Source: Corynespora cassiicola
Taxonomy: Eukaryota; Ascomycota; Dothideomycetes; Pleosporales; Corynesporascaceae
DNA length: 64,000 nucleotides
NCBI GenBank assembly: GCA_022059125.1
Contig: JAEUWY010000010.1
Coordinates: 186,001-250,000, forward strand
Direction: 5' to 3'
Position numbers and translations under genes: made by a program. The notes beneath the pieces were generated by a model. The model saw nothing but the letters and a program-made list of their open reading frames with translations, had not been told where the DNA came from and made no database searches. This document shows positions 21,974 through 33,139 of the stretch, piece after piece. Position 1 is the stretch's first letter. The number at the start of each line of letters is the position of its first letter.

Positions 21974-23485
21974 ATGGCCGACATCAACGCACATATCGCA
22001 ATCGTGAGGCTCCTCCCGGGCACGAATGCAGCGGCGGCGCTGACGGACGCTGCAGGACTCGGACGATACTGACTCTGCGTACAATGACGACGCTCTATCG
22101 TGAGTCTGCTTCCCCTCTGAACCTACTCCGGACCGGTGTTTGAGACATGTCCTGACGTGGCACAAAGCGATACTACATCACTCAAATCTGCCATTGTAAA
22201 CTACAAGTATCGTAACGGCCGGCGATACCATGCCTACAAAGAAGGCGCATACTGTAGGCTTTCCGATCATCCGATGCCAGTGCCATTTCTAAGTGAACCC
22301 AGGGGGGCCAAATGACGAAGCACAGGCAGACCAGCTGGATATCTTGTATGTCTTGGAAGCCATCCCACGAGTCACGTGCATTGACCCTGTAGTCACCACA
22401 TTTGCCTCTTACTACTGAATGGCGAGCTAAATCTGGCGCCCATACCGAAGGAGCCTACGGTATGTGCTGGAAGAAGAACATCATACTGGCGACTAACCTG
22501 CCTCTAGCGTGTCTTGGATGTTGGAACTGGTACCGGTATGTACGCAGCAAACCGGCTCACTATCCGCAAGCTGACCTTCCAGGCATATGGGCTATGTACG
22601 CCTTTTCTCCATGTCCGAGAGACAGATGCTAACCGGCAGACAGCGATTTCGCCGACAAGTACCCATCCGCCGAGGTGATTTCCGACCATTCGTGTTGAAC
22701 AGACCGTTGCGCTAACAGCTCCAGGTACTTGGAACCGACCTTAGTCCCACTCAGCCGTCCTTGGTGCCTCCGAATCTCCGTTTCGAAGTCGATGACTTCA
22801 CTGAGCCATGGGTCTTCCGCAAGGAGAGTTTCGATTTCATCCATGCACGGTCCCTGTACGGGTGCGTCGCCGACTGGCCTGCCTTTTACAAAGAAGTCCT
22901 AGAGTACGTAAACACGCACAGCCAGCCCCCCCCCCACCCCATTTGACTAAGCCTTCAAAGTCACCTGCAACCCGGCGGCTATTTTGAACAAGTAGAAATG
23001 TCCGTCGTACCCAAATCCGACGATGGTACCATAGAACCAGGTTCCATTTTCGAACAGTGGGGCGAGACTTCGTTGCTGCTCGGTGACAAGTTCGGAAAGT
23101 CGCTGCGGACTGTCGACGAGTCAAAAGCTGGGATAGAGGCTGCTGGCTTCGTCAATGTTGTAGAGCACCGCTGGAAAATTCCCTTGGGAGGTTGGGCGGC
23201 GGACAAGCGATTCAAAGAGATTGGCCAGTATAACCGTGCCCATTGGGAACAAGGCATCGAGGGATGGTCCATCTACTTGCTGACGACGTTGCTCAAATGG
23301 AGTCTTGATGAGGTGCGGGTTTATCTTGCTAAGATGCGACAAGCTTTGGCAGACCGCCGCATTCATGCATACCAAGAAGTGTAAGTGCCAATGCTAAGCG
23401 TGGATCATTTTGGGCTAATAAAAGGGTCAGTTCTCTAGTGTATGGGCAGAAGCCACCGCGCCCTGGGAATGTCAGCGACGAATAA
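21974..23485 (+). CDS. LaeA/UMTA-like SAM-dependent methyltransferase, 11 exons
   Basis: Exons are 21974-22003, 22056-22099, 22168-22253, 22303-22345, 22393-22459, 22508-22535, 22583-22595, 22644-22674, 22725-22903, 22961-23380 and 23431-23485, giving 331 residues with every junction in phase. The N-terminus has the acidic DTDSAYNDDALSDTTSLKS stretch of the family, then NYKYRNGRRYHAYKEGAYW. Motif I is VLDVGTGTGIWAIDFADKY, followed by VLGTDLSP (acidic loop) and FDFIHAR (motif II area), then PGGYFEQVEMS. Exon 7 is only 13 nt and encodes part of motif I. The family (UMTA, LaeA relatives) acts on small molecules in fungal biosynthetic clusters or regulates them; which applies here is unknown. Its place beside a P450, a Zn2Cys6 regulator and an SDR suggests a tailoring enzyme. 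The frame is intact. The start exon is the least certain part. Confidence 0.9.
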
Positions 23486-24399
23486 ACTTGTGCTGGTGAC
23501 TTCATACTAAAAAAAAAAAAAAATGCAATAGCTAAAAGGATGATATTTACCCGGTCGTCCATTTCTAATCACTTTGCCTGCGAACACTTTGGGTTATTTC
23601 AGACTAAGACACGAACACAGGATTTTGTAGGTATCCGCCCCTGATTGATCATATAGCACCGCTCCAACTGCTTGAAGTTACGCAGAGATGTTCAGTAGCA
23701 CCAACTTCATCAGGTTTAACATGCCGGTTTCGTGCACACTGTCACCCATGCGGTTGCGAGACATGCTATGTATATGAGTGCTATTAAGACATTGACTTGT
23801 TATGCTCCTTGCTTTATCACCCATCTTTGCTAGAGAGCCTCTAAAATGAATACAATCTCTCAAAGCAGCAATGTGATTCTGACCTTATATAGATCGCATA
23901 TGCCTCAAAAAAACCCAGGTAGAGCAAGATTGGTGATGTCGAGAATAAAAAAAGGCAAAACCCTCGTTCTTTACAGTCAACATCAGTCGGATATTTGCAT
24001 GTTGAAGTAGCGCAGCCATGCTGTACGGAGGAGCAGGGTCCTTGTGATATCATTGGCACCATACCATGCCGGCACCTCGTCTCGCAGCTCATCCAGATTG
24101 CACTCGTGTCCACCCTTCTGCCGCTTGTCGACAGGTCTGATCCCACCGCCTGCCCGCTACCTAGGCCTCAGGCGCAGGCAAGGGTCCAGACCGTCGTCAG
24201 CTCGGCTAGCTACCTGGTACGCAGCCGGCCATCCACCCCTCACTACCCATGTCATGTCACGCGCCCCCGCACTCTTGATGACTAGTAGCAGGTGGATGAG
24301 ATGGGTGTCTGACATGCACACGAGCCCTGCGCCACGGCCATACCGACAGGGGAGCGTACCTGGGGGAGCTGAAAACTGCACGCGAGGGTGAAGTGACTA

Positions 24400-24421
24400 C
24401 CTACCTAGGTACCTAGGTAGG
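24400..24421. repeat. 22-bp perfect palindrome built on CCTAGG/GGTACC
   Basis: Eleven bases ending at 24410 are the exact reverse complement of the following eleven; the centre is GGTACC with CCTAGG on each side. CTACCTACC precedes it. Tetranucleotide-rich motifs of this kind occur between genes in many ascomycetes. Whether it binds a protein or forms a cruciform is unknown. Confidence 0.8.
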
Positions 24422-25737
24422 GGCACGTGAGAGCGACAGTCTGGTCTGCGGCGCTATGTCGGGTACTTTGGCCAGGCCAGCGGGCAGAATGTGTAGCGCG
24501 AGTGAGAAAGTAATGAATGAGTGCAGCCGCAAGGGAAGCTCATCTTGGGTATCGAGTGGCGGCCACGTCCGAGGGCGACGACGATGGCGCAGCACCGGAC
24601 TCGTCGACGCAAACTTTGGTCCCTGCGTCGGACGCGCCCACAACTGCTGCTTTGCTGCGTTGCGGCATGGAGAATTTGACTTCATCTCCATGCTCGTCAG
24701 CGCCATCGTCATCGTCATCGTCATCCGTCTTCCCATGCGTACTACGCTGGGTACCCAGGTACCAGCAAGCACTTGGATGCACACACGCACATCTGTCCCA
24801 AGCCGTCAATGGCCCACCCGCCAGCCGGGTATCCAGCAAGCCCTCAACTCATGTCCACGCCAGATCATCAGCTTCACCCCCCCGTGGAACTCTACTACTA
24901 CCAACTAACCATCGCTTCCGTGGCCTAGCAAGCCGCTTTGCATGCCAGTCCATCCTGACAGGCGACATGGTTAGCTTCCCCCAACCCGTGTCTACGCGCC
25001 GCCATGGACCCATGGCTCTGTATGCCAGAGACGGCCCAATCGGATGGCTGTCGTCCGAATAGAGAACAGAAAAAAGGACATGCCTGTTCCTTCTTGTCTT
25101 TTTTTTTCCCCTTTCCCCATTCCCAAGCCCTCGATCCAGCCGCAAGCCACGCCTCTTTCCGATCCAGCCATGCCATGCCGCCCCGTAACCTTCGCATCTC
25201 TAAACGCGCTAGCCGCATCTGCATTCCCAAGGGCTCGTCCCGGGTGCTACCCATTGGGCGTCACCCTCGCTTGCTGGGGCGTAGGTAGAATGTGGGCGCG
25301 GGAGCGGTACAGGGAGACTTTGACTTTTTTTGGCGCGTGGAGCGGGCTTGTCTACTTTATTTATAGGCAGGCGGGAGAGGGTATGTGCGATGCCCTTGGA
25401 TTAGTAGAGGCTCGCGAGCGTGTTTGTTATACACGGTTGTGCGCGTACATGCGTGTACATGGGCGCGCAATCTGACCGTGTTTGGCAGGAGCGTAAAGCA
25501 GGAGAAGAAGAAGAAAGAAAAAGAGAGGAGGGGGAAGAGAAGGAAAAGAAAAAAGCAAGACGACATACTTCATCTCCCACCTCGTCTTGGACACGAACCC
25601 GAGTAAAAGGGCGAACACGTCTGCAGTCCACGTCCACGTCTCGCAACACACGGACGGTGTCCCGAGCCCCAGGATCGCCATCCAACCCGTCCCATTCCAT
25701 TGTTCGTGCCGCCCGCTGGTCCAAGGCCCCATGCTGG

Positions 25738-25765
25738 ACGATGATGATGATGATGATGATGATGA
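25738..25765. repeat. (GAT)n microsatellite
   Basis: About nine GAT/ATG trinucleotide units in a row in non-coding DNA, with a GAC and AAG interruption at the right end. Confidence 0.9.
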
Positions 25766-26177
25766 CGAAGATGTTGGTTCGGCCCATTTCATTTCCTTTC
25801 CCTGGTTCGGTTTCAGAATGACGTCTGTGTGCCCTGCGTACTTGTTTTTGCGTTCCAGGGCGAATCACGGCGAGACAGATCAAAACAACACAGGCAGCAA
25901 GTGGCTAGGGATGGGATGGAGAATCGGTGAGCAGCCTGTCCAGCCGAGGGATCGACCGCCAGCCACCTTTTGACTCGCAAAATGGTTTTGCCTTGCATTA
26001 CATTGTGTAGTCGGCCTTGTACACTGTCCTCCTGCACGTCATCAATCCACGCACGATCCCTCTCCTCCCCGTGCGAGACGTGAGACCAGCCAGAAACATG
26101 TAGAGGCGCGCCATTTCAAGATAACCCGTTGTTTAGATAAGTCGCGCTTTAGTATTGGAAAAGATTTGGGGGTATCT

Positions 26178-26221
26178 CATGATGATGATGAAGATGATGA
26201 TAATGATAATGAAGATGATGC
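26178..26221. repeat. Imperfect (GAT/AAT)n microsatellite
   Basis: Interrupted run of GATGAT, AAGAT and AATGAT units downstream of the PH-domain gene, probably in its 3' UTR or spacer. It resembles the repeat at 25.74 kb. Confidence 0.85.
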
Positions 26222-26535
26222 GAAAAGCCTGGCCAAGACCATGGACTTGGCCATGTCTCGCGTTTTGAACAACAAGGAAAAGGCCATGCAAAGAAAGTCC
26301 AAAGGGAATGAAAAACGCCTGGTGTGCGTGCATGCGTCATGCATCCTTCGCCTCTTTTCGTCTTGATACCATTCGTGATTGGGTATCTGATCAAGGAAAG
26401 GAAAAGAAAAAAAACCAGAGATGCCTCCAGATGCGTTGGTCGATGGATGATGCAGGCCGTATGGGACGTAGGTCCATGGGAAACAAAGACATGTCTAGGA
26501 AAACAAAGGGAAAAAAAAAAGGTCATGGCAGATGG

Positions 26536-28191
26536 TTAGATGAGGAGGCCCGCGCCCAGGGCGACGGCGCTGAGACCCGTGTCACGGTCTTCGCTGGAGC
26601 GCCGCTTGCCCAACATGGCCAGTTGATGGCGGGCTGCATCGGCCTTGGCCTGGGTGAGGGCCGTCGGAGACGGGGGCTCGGAGAGGCCATTGGAGCTGCT
26701 GTCGCCCGAGGGCGGGTCCGACGAGGTCGAGGCAAGGTCGTAACCGAAGCTGAGGGAGTCGTCGCTGATGCCACGCAAGGGCGACGCAGGGCGCTCGAGT
26801 TCGGCGGCGGTGGGGAGAGGTTTGGAGGCGGTGACGGTAGTGGTGGTGATGGGAGGCGGCACAGCCTGGGACGACTCGTCCTTTGTCTTGGGGGCCTTCT
26901 TTGGGAAATTGTGGGCTTCGTAGCGGGGAGGGTGCGAGTGGTATTCGCCGAGGCTGTGCTCCTTTACATTGATTCGCATGCGGTCGCCCACCATGTACAC
27001 GACGTCGCTTACCCGGGGAGAGGAGGCGAGCAGGACGGGGGCACAGCGGCGGCGGTAGCGCAGGGCCTGCGAAGGAGTGTGGCGGAACGGGGCGGCAGAC
27101 TTTGGGTCGGACGAATTGGTGGCGCTTGAGTCGGGGCGGTCGTCGCGGTCGTCGCGGCTCGTCGCGCTGAGTGGGCGGCGGGTGGGGAATCGAACATCGT
27201 CAGGGTCAAAGTCTTCTAGCTCGGCGTCGGCGGCTGGCTCGTGCGCGTCGCTCTCTGTAGCGGTAGCAGTAGCAGTGGCAGTAGCAGTGGCGGTGGATCC
27301 CGCCAGGTGCGGATACAGCTGGCGGATGATGCGCTCCTGCTCGGCAATGATGCGGCGGCCGGCCTCGAGGTTGGAGAGAGAGTCGAGCTGGCCGGCGAGG
27401 CGCGAGCCGTCGAGGAGGCGCTGGCGGCGGGTCCTCCTGGGCAGGCTGCGATAGCGAGGCTCGCAGCGGTCGTCGATGGGCGGGCTGATGTCGATGGCCT
27501 GGCACAGGGCCTCGACCCAGTCGAGCATTTCTTCTTGGGAGCTAGCGCAGAGCAGAAACTGCTGCGTCTCGAGTCGCAGGCGGATGGCATGCTCGCGGAC
27601 GGGCTCGAACAGGTGCGGGTCCGTCTCGTACAGGCGCTGGCGAGCCTGGGCGGGGACCAGGTGGGCAAACGGGGACTTGGGCGTCAGGCGCGTCTTCTTG
27701 AAGTCGGAGGCGATGCCGACCTCTGCGTGCTGCAGCGTGTAGGAGCGCAGCAGGCGGCCGGGGCCGGGCTGGCGCGTCTTGCTGAGGAAGTGCGGGTTCT
27801 TGATGCGGTGCAGGCCGAGCCGGGTGCCCTGCAGCACCACGTACACGTCGTCCCACTGGCGGTTCCCGGCGAGCTGGAAGGGCGACGCGAGCTCCTGCTT
27901 GACCCCCAGCACGCCGGCCAGGGCCACGGAGCACGTGTAGGCGGGCGGGGCGGGGTGCTGCCGCGTTGCCAGGGCCTCGGCCGCCGCGCGGGCATTGAGG
28001 GCCTTGAGGGTGCGCGGGCTGGTTGCGCAGGCGTAGGATGGGGGGGAGTCGGCGACGAGCTGGGCGTGGGTGTGGAATGTGTTGTGGTAGCCGTACGTGG
28101 GCGGCGTCGAGGTGGTGCCCGAGTTGGAGCCGGAGCCGTGGCCCTGCCGCCGCGAGCGCGAACGGCCCGGGCTGTCTGAAGAGTCGGACAT
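26536..28191 (-). CDS. PH-domain protein, single exon, 551 residues
   Basis: An uninterrupted minus-strand frame of 551 codons. Residues 1-85 are Ser/Pro-rich and disordered (PPTYGY, SPPSYA, PAPPAYT). A pleckstrin-homology fold spans about 88-236: strands around DDVYVVLQGTRLGLHRIK, RSYTLQHAEVGIASDFKK and AIRLRLETQQFLLCAS, then the C-terminal helix EEMLDWVEALCQAI with the invariant Trp (residue 225). After a basic stretch (RRTRRQR) and a short helical segment comes a Thr-Ala dipeptide repeat (about residues 295-310), then a Ser/Pro-rich tail and a hydrophobic last ten residues. PH domains bind phosphoinositides or proteins and bring their hosts to membranes; no other domain points to a specific role. 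Codon composition is GC-rich and the opposite strand is also open over long stretches, but the PH pattern favours this strand. Confidence 0.87.
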   Translation of the reverse strand: MSDSSDSPGRSRSRRQGHGSGSNSGTTSTPPTYGYHNTFHTHAQLVADSPPSYACATSPRTLKALNARAAAEALATRQHPAPPAYTCSVALAGVLGVKQELASPFQLAGNRQWDDVYVVLQGTRLGLHRIKNPHFLSKTRQPGPGRLLRSYTLQHAEVGIASDFKKTRLTPKSPFAHLVPAQARQRLYETDPHLFEPVREHAIRLRLETQQFLLCASSQEEMLDWVEALCQAIDISPPIDDRCEPRYRSLPRRTRRQRLLDGSRLAGQLDSLSNLEAGRRIIAEQERIIRQLYPHLAGSTATATATATATATESDAHEPAADAELEDFDPDDVRFPTRRPLSATSRDDRDDRPDSSATNSSDPKSAAPFRHTPSQALRYRRRCAPVLLASSPRVSDVVYMVGDRMRINVKEHSLGEYHSHPPRYEAHNFPKKAPKTKDESSQAVPPPITTTTVTASKPLPTAAELERPASPLRGISDDSLSFGYDLASTSSDPPSGDSSSNGLSEPPSPTALTQAKADAARHQLAMLGKRRSSEDRDTGLSAVALGAGLLI

Positions 28192-28320
28192 GGTGGTGGT
28201 GGTGGTGGTGGTGGTGGAGGAGGAGGAGGAGGAGGAGGAGGAGGAGGAGGAGAGGAGGGGTGTGGTGAGGGTGGTGAGGTGAGGGTGGTGGTGGTGGAGG
28301 AGGAGGAGGAGGAGGAGGAG
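28191..28320. repeat. GGT and GGA trinucleotide repeats abutting the PH gene start codon
   Basis: Two blocks (28,191-28,254 and 28,285-28,320), each a run of GGT followed by GGA. Read on the minus strand they form CCT/ACC tracts that end exactly at the ATG of the PH-domain gene, so they lie in its 5' leader. The block duplication suggests slippage or segmental duplication. Confidence 0.92.
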
Positions 28321-28423
28321 TAGAAAAGGCAGGCGCGAGATGGAAAGAGAAAGAGGTCAGGTCAGGCCAGGCCGTCTATGGCGTGCATGTACATGTAGGT
28401 TGGGTCGACTATTGGCATGCAGT

Positions 28424-28462
28424 GGCTTGCCTGCGGGCTTGCCTGCGGGCTTGCTTGCTTGT
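28424..28462. repeat. 12-bp tandem repeat (GGCTTGCCTGCG type)
   Basis: Three consecutive copies, the last one degenerate and running into GCTTGCTTG. Non-coding. A similar short duplication of GGGTGGGCGAT follows at about 28,468-28,493. Confidence 0.85.
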
Positions 28463-28770
28463 TCCGGGGTGGGCGATGGGTGGGCGATGGGTGGATGCTG
28501 TGGTGAGGCTGGTGGTGGAGTGCTGAGGACCAAGAACAAGGCCGCACGGCGTGCAACTGTCGGGCCCTTTGTCTCTGCAAACGGGCGGCGGTGGGAATGG
28601 AGGCGGTCAAACCGTCCAGCTCTGCTTCGCTCGCGGCCTCTTTGTATATCCAGCCCGGCATGACAGGGGGCGGGCGCGGGAACGGGGCGTGGAGTGGCGC
28701 CAGTGCGGACGGCCGTGGCCAGCCCTGCGAGAAAGCACCGAGAGGAGAGAGCCAGGGTCGGCCAGGAATG

Positions 28771-28820
28771 GATCGGAATGGGTCAGGATGGATCAGGATG
28801 GATCAGGATGGATCTGGGTG
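28771..28820. repeat. 10-bp tandem repeat, five units (GATCAGGATG)
   Basis: Five adjoining decamers. The third and fourth are identical and the outer ones differ by one to three bases, the usual pattern of a minisatellite growing from its centre. Confidence 0.9.
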
Positions 28821-31666
28821 GTGGATGAATGAAACCGCCTGGGTGCGCCGCCGTCTCCTGAGTCGACATCAGCTGCCGTTGGCCAGCCGTCTCCAGCCCA
28901 GCCGTCTCCACCGCGCCCGCCGCCCCCGTTCCAGATCTCGCTCGGGCTGGGCCTGACAGCCTGGCGACCCGCTCACACCACTGGAAGAAGCCAGCATCGC
29001 TCCCGTGGAATCCTGCAGACGGTCGAGATGGCGGCCGCGAACTGCTGTGGGCGGCGGCGGGATCCACCAGCCTCCACCCGCCTCCACCGCTCCACCGCTC
29101 CACCGCCCAACAACATCCTGCACTCTCCCAGGTACGTACTCCTCCTCCACCCCCCACCGGCCCTCTGCCTGCCAGCTGACTCGGCACAGGCGACGTGCAA
29201 ACACGCAAACCTTGTCCCTCCACCCTCGCGGCCCCCAGCCTGTCAAACCGCCGTCGACAAAAACAACACGGGCCCAACGCCGCCTGTCCGCTACTCTCTC
29301 TCCCTCTCCCTCTCCCTCCCTCCCTTCGCTCCTCGCGACACGTGCCGCTTTGGTCGTCTCCAGTCTTTGCTTCTGGAAAAGAAGCAAACCTTGCTCCTCT
29401 CAGCCTCTCAGCCTCTCCACCCCTTCACCACCCCTCGGCCTGCTGCCGCGCGCTGCCGGACTCTCCTCGGCCGCCCATGGCGCCAACCTCCGTCAAATTC
29501 TCCGCTGCCACGCCCGTTGCCCAACGCTGGGCCCTGCATGGACGCTTTGGACGCTGCCACGCCCATTTGCTTGCTTGTTCCATGCATCATCCTGGCCCTG
29601 TCCCCCATTGGCCTCCGCCGCCACCACCACCACCACCACGACCAACCTTCCCATTTCGACCTGCACACGCTCGTCAAGAGCATTGCGAAACAATCTCGTC
29701 TCCAGATCCCGCGCTGATGTGAGCCATTTCCTCCGTCTGCCAATCCACAGGGCCCTTCCCGCCCCCAAGCAAGCCGCCGCTTTGTCACCGGCTCCCGCAG
29801 CTTTTTTTTTCTATATATTGCGTCGCCTGCTCGCCCTGCTACTGTCCGAGAGAGGCCCACCCCGACCACTCCGACCACCCCGACCACCTTGGAGAGATTG
29901 CGGCTCCGTCGCGCATGGCCCCAGACGACCGCCCTTCCTGGTCTGACAAGTCTGATGTCACCCTTCAATCGCAAACCTCAACAATGCCAGCCACACAGGC
30001 ACTGTGCCATGGCCAAACCCCGTTTACGTCAGACTCGTGGCAGACAAACACCCGAGTCTCATTGGCAATTATCCGACCGTCTGTCCTGCCTCGTGTTTCC
30101 CTCCACCGTCATCAACCATCCCTTGCCCTTTCCGCTCCGCTGGTTGGCTGACTCAAGTCCGTTATACCGAGCAGCTACTCCGCTTTCCGGTCATTATCAA
30201 CCTCCAGATCGATGCGTACCCCACTCGTGATGCTTCTCGTGGCCGCTTGCTGCGCCCTACTTACCTAGCTAGCAGCTACCAGTCGTCCGCTTTGGCATGG
30301 ACCAAGCACCCATCCGAGCCCACACGCCAACCAAGAAATGACGCCCTCTGTGCAAGGCCAAATCATCTTTCCAAGGCGGCATGGGGACGTTCAGGCCTCC
30401 ACTCAGCACCCATGGCGCTGCCTGATTACGCACCTCGGTTACCCTCCGAATCCACACGCATGCTCCCCCCCTTTTTTTATTTCTGGAACCACGACGTGCG
30501 CTCTCGGAGCATAGCAACGCAAGGTCATTGCTACCGACACTTTCCATGGCCCATTCTTTTTTTGGGCCACCTGCACCTCTGTCCTGAGTGTTCCGTTGCA
30601 CAGTCACTCCACATCCCGCCAGTCGACCCCGCCTGTTGTGAGGGCAGCCCGTCACGCCATTCTGGTTCGGGCCATTCCGCCCCCATCCAACGGCAGAGCC
30701 ATTGACATTGGTGTTGCATCGTCGTGCGCGCCAGGCCATTGTGTCCTGCTCTATGCCATATCATACGACCCCATTCACCGACCCGTCATGTTCGAGTACG
30801 TCGTCCTCAATTTCCTATCGTGTAATCGGCACGCTGTGACAGTACCTCAAAGGGCCCTCTTGCACCACACTGCCCAAGAGCACGTTCCGGTAGAGGCGCT
30901 TGGCGTGTATGCTCTAACCTCTGCGCTACCCACTCCTGAACCATGATCATCTATCGGTTTTCCACCGTTACGCATCCCAAGGACCTGTTGACTTTCAATA
31001 TGTTGCTAGAACTCACCGCCAGGAACGCGCCCGAACCAAAGGCTCAATCACGTCCCCAATCCTGAACACAGAACCACAGCCTGTATGGCGTTGATTTTGC
31101 TGGAACACGCCATGGACGAATCGTATGGCCCTGGAGTAGTATCGATTCCCGATAGCTTCGTGACAAGCGCAGCGCCATCACGTCCAGTTTTCACTGCCCT
31201 CACCGCACCTCCTGTGCCATGTAGAAATGACTTGCCTTACAAAGACGTGCCGCGATCGCTTAGAACTAAAACGTCCTCATAAGAAGGGCTGCCTCGCAAG
31301 AACCCTCCCATCGCTTCCATCGCCATCACTTGTACAATTCCCAAATGCATACCCTCCCTGTACTTTTCACGAGCGCCGCTCTCGCAACGCCCCTTTTCAA
31401 CACTGCTAGGCAGGTAAAAGGACCTGGGGTGTGTTGCGCTTTTCTCATCTTCCATCCCGGCCTCCGATTCTAAGATATTGCCAGGTCTACATAACAACAG
31501 ATCCCTATTGGGGCTACCGTGAGCAGTCTGGAAACTTCACTCTTAGACACAGCGCCGAATATGAGTGTGTGGATTTGAAAGGCGAGGCCTTGTGCGTCTT
31601 CCTCCTGGTCAATTCCATGACGGGCATGCCAAATCCTTTGACTGACATTGCTCCGCAGCGACAAAA

Positions 31667-31995
31667 ATGTCTCGTCGTTTGGCCCCGAGCGTGGTGTCAG
31701 GTGTACCGTCTGGGAGTGCGCATCCCCTTGCAACCCACTGCACGCAAGAGAACCAGGAACTGACAAAACATCCAAGTGACTACCAGTGCCAGGGCAGAAA
31801 CGAGCCAATTTGGTACCCTGGATACGCCGATATGGGGTGGAACTGTGAGTATTGCAGTCTTTATAGCATCCATATGTCTGGTCGTCAGTCTCTAGTCTTG
31901 TGCTGATCGCTCTTCTTTACCATGTAGGGTGGGACAATAGGGTGAGCTCGTACAAGTGCTGGTATTGTGATGTTGGATGGTCAGTGTGTCACTAA
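31667..31995 (+). CDS. Possible small Trp/Cys-rich protein, 2 exons
   Basis: An ATG in good context (ACAAAAATG) at 31667 starts an exon to 31844. A GTGAGT donor, a GCTGATC branch sequence and a TAG acceptor at 31,927 define an 83-nt intron, and the second exon 31928-31995 keeps the frame. The 81-residue product has no signal peptide. Its C-terminus is unusual: GWNWWDNR, then YKCWYCDVGWSVCH at the very end, a CxxC plus a third Cys within eleven residues, as in a small metal-binding knuckle. I do not recognise a family. The surroundings are otherwise gene-poor. Splice signals support it; homology is lacking. Confidence 0.35.
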
Positions 31996-33139
31996 AATTG
32001 TACTGTTCTCTTCGTCTCCGCAAGGGCTGTTGGCAGTCAGATGCTAGCATACATGGTCAAGGTCATCAAACAGCATTGAGGCGGAGTCAGGTGTAGAGAT
32101 TCACAGACCGAAGAGTCTTTTACCTACTTTGCTCGACTAAATATCTGCAGTCTATCTGCTGGCAGGGGCGTACTTTTGTCTGTATCTTGCGTTGTGGGGT
32201 AAATGAGTTTAGTTTTGATTATTCTTGTCTCCTGTGATGCATGTGTTGTTGTTAAGCAGCTACACTGATTCGTAGATCTATATCTCAATCCTTCAAGCAA
32301 TGAAACAAGTTGATATATATTTCCTCCCTCCTCCTCCTCCCCCCCCCCCCTTGTGTATCACTTGATTGTTAGATGTCCTTCTACCGCGCATTGCATACAT
32401 TGTCGTCCTTTTCAAACACCTCGCGACCTGTTTTGACTTCTGTCGGTCAGATCGAGTCAGTTTAGGGTACGTAAAACCAAATACATGCCAAAAACCATCT
32501 CAAGATATTCCAGTAGAGTTTTTCATCTGGCTTCCTCGGGAGGTTTTAGCGCCCATGCGTCGATTGTGTTGATAGGAGTCTTTTCAACCCTCCCAGGAAT
32601 TCCTCGACTATTGATGCGATTTCATCGCTCATGTTTTTCTGCTCAGAATCTGTCTGTGGGGAAAAGTACAAAGGACGGAGCAGTTATTTAGGAAACTGGA
32701 AGCATTAGATAGATGTGGACATATATGCACCCTATAGATAGTTCACCTGAGATGAATTAGAGACATCCAGGGTTGCGGTGATGAGATACCTAGCATCCTT
32801 GAGGCTTCTATTCAAATTCACGGCTGTACCAAACTCTCTTTTATAATGCCTCATATCCATTGATGCTATATTAAAGGACTTTCACACATACTTGCAGCTC
32901 GGTACGATGTCTCGCGTTGAACAAGTACCATACGAAGCTCTGATGCCGAAAATACGAGTGAATGCCGCAAGAAGAAGAATGCTGCCGGAGGCTATTTCCA
33001 CAATCAACAAGAAGTAGTTATACATATACTTTATGAAAGGGCACAACTCTTTTCTACAATGCTTAGCTAAGCTTAAATGGTTATAGTTCTTTGCTGTATA
33101 TGTGTATAGAAGTCTAGATATAGCCAAAATAGTGCATTA
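31996..33139. other. Intergenic region 3' of NLR-2
   Basis: About 1.1 kb with no supported gene. It contains a CT/CCT tract ending in a C-run (about 32,325-32,351) and becomes more AT-rich toward the NLR stop at 33,140. It is presumably the receptor's 3' UTR plus spacer. Confidence 0.5.

Larger units (their letters stand above)
23486..26535. other. Long gene-poor region with low-complexity and microsatellite DNA
   Basis: About 3 kb without a convincing gene. Open frames of 100-180 codons overlap on both strands (24,413-25,062 and 25,400-25,880), but they are compositional artefacts of GC-rich repeats and share no family signature. It includes an A-run at 23,508-23,521, a 22-bp palindrome, purine tracts (25,500-25,560) and GAT repeats. 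The right end is presumably the 3' UTR of the PH-domain gene. Confidence 0.55.
28192..31666. other. Low-complexity region upstream of the PH gene, no convincing gene
   Basis: About 3.5 kb. Long frames occur on both strands (e.g. 29,005-29,946 plus, 313 codons; 28,869-29,387 minus). They overlap each other, are rich in P, S, R and T, and carry no domain pattern. A CT-rich tract at 29,291-29,326 looks like promoter or 5' UTR DNA. A transcribed unit cannot be excluded. Confidence 0.5.

Noticed and set aside
24413..25883. Several overlapping frames of 100-180 codons on both strands
   Set aside because: They follow GC-rich repeats and microsatellites; reading both strands equally open indicates composition, not coding.
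27241..28179. 312-codon plus-strand frame opposite the PH gene
   Set aside because: Mirror of a GC-rich coding sequence; the minus strand carries the PH-domain pattern.
29005..29946. 313-codon plus-strand frame
   Set aside because: Pro/Ser/Arg-rich translation from CT-rich DNA with long rival frames in both strands; no domain.
30885..30940. tRNA-like sequence on the minus strand (A-box-like GTAGCGCAGAGG)
   Set aside because: No B-box and no cloverleaf: anticodon and acceptor stems do not pair.
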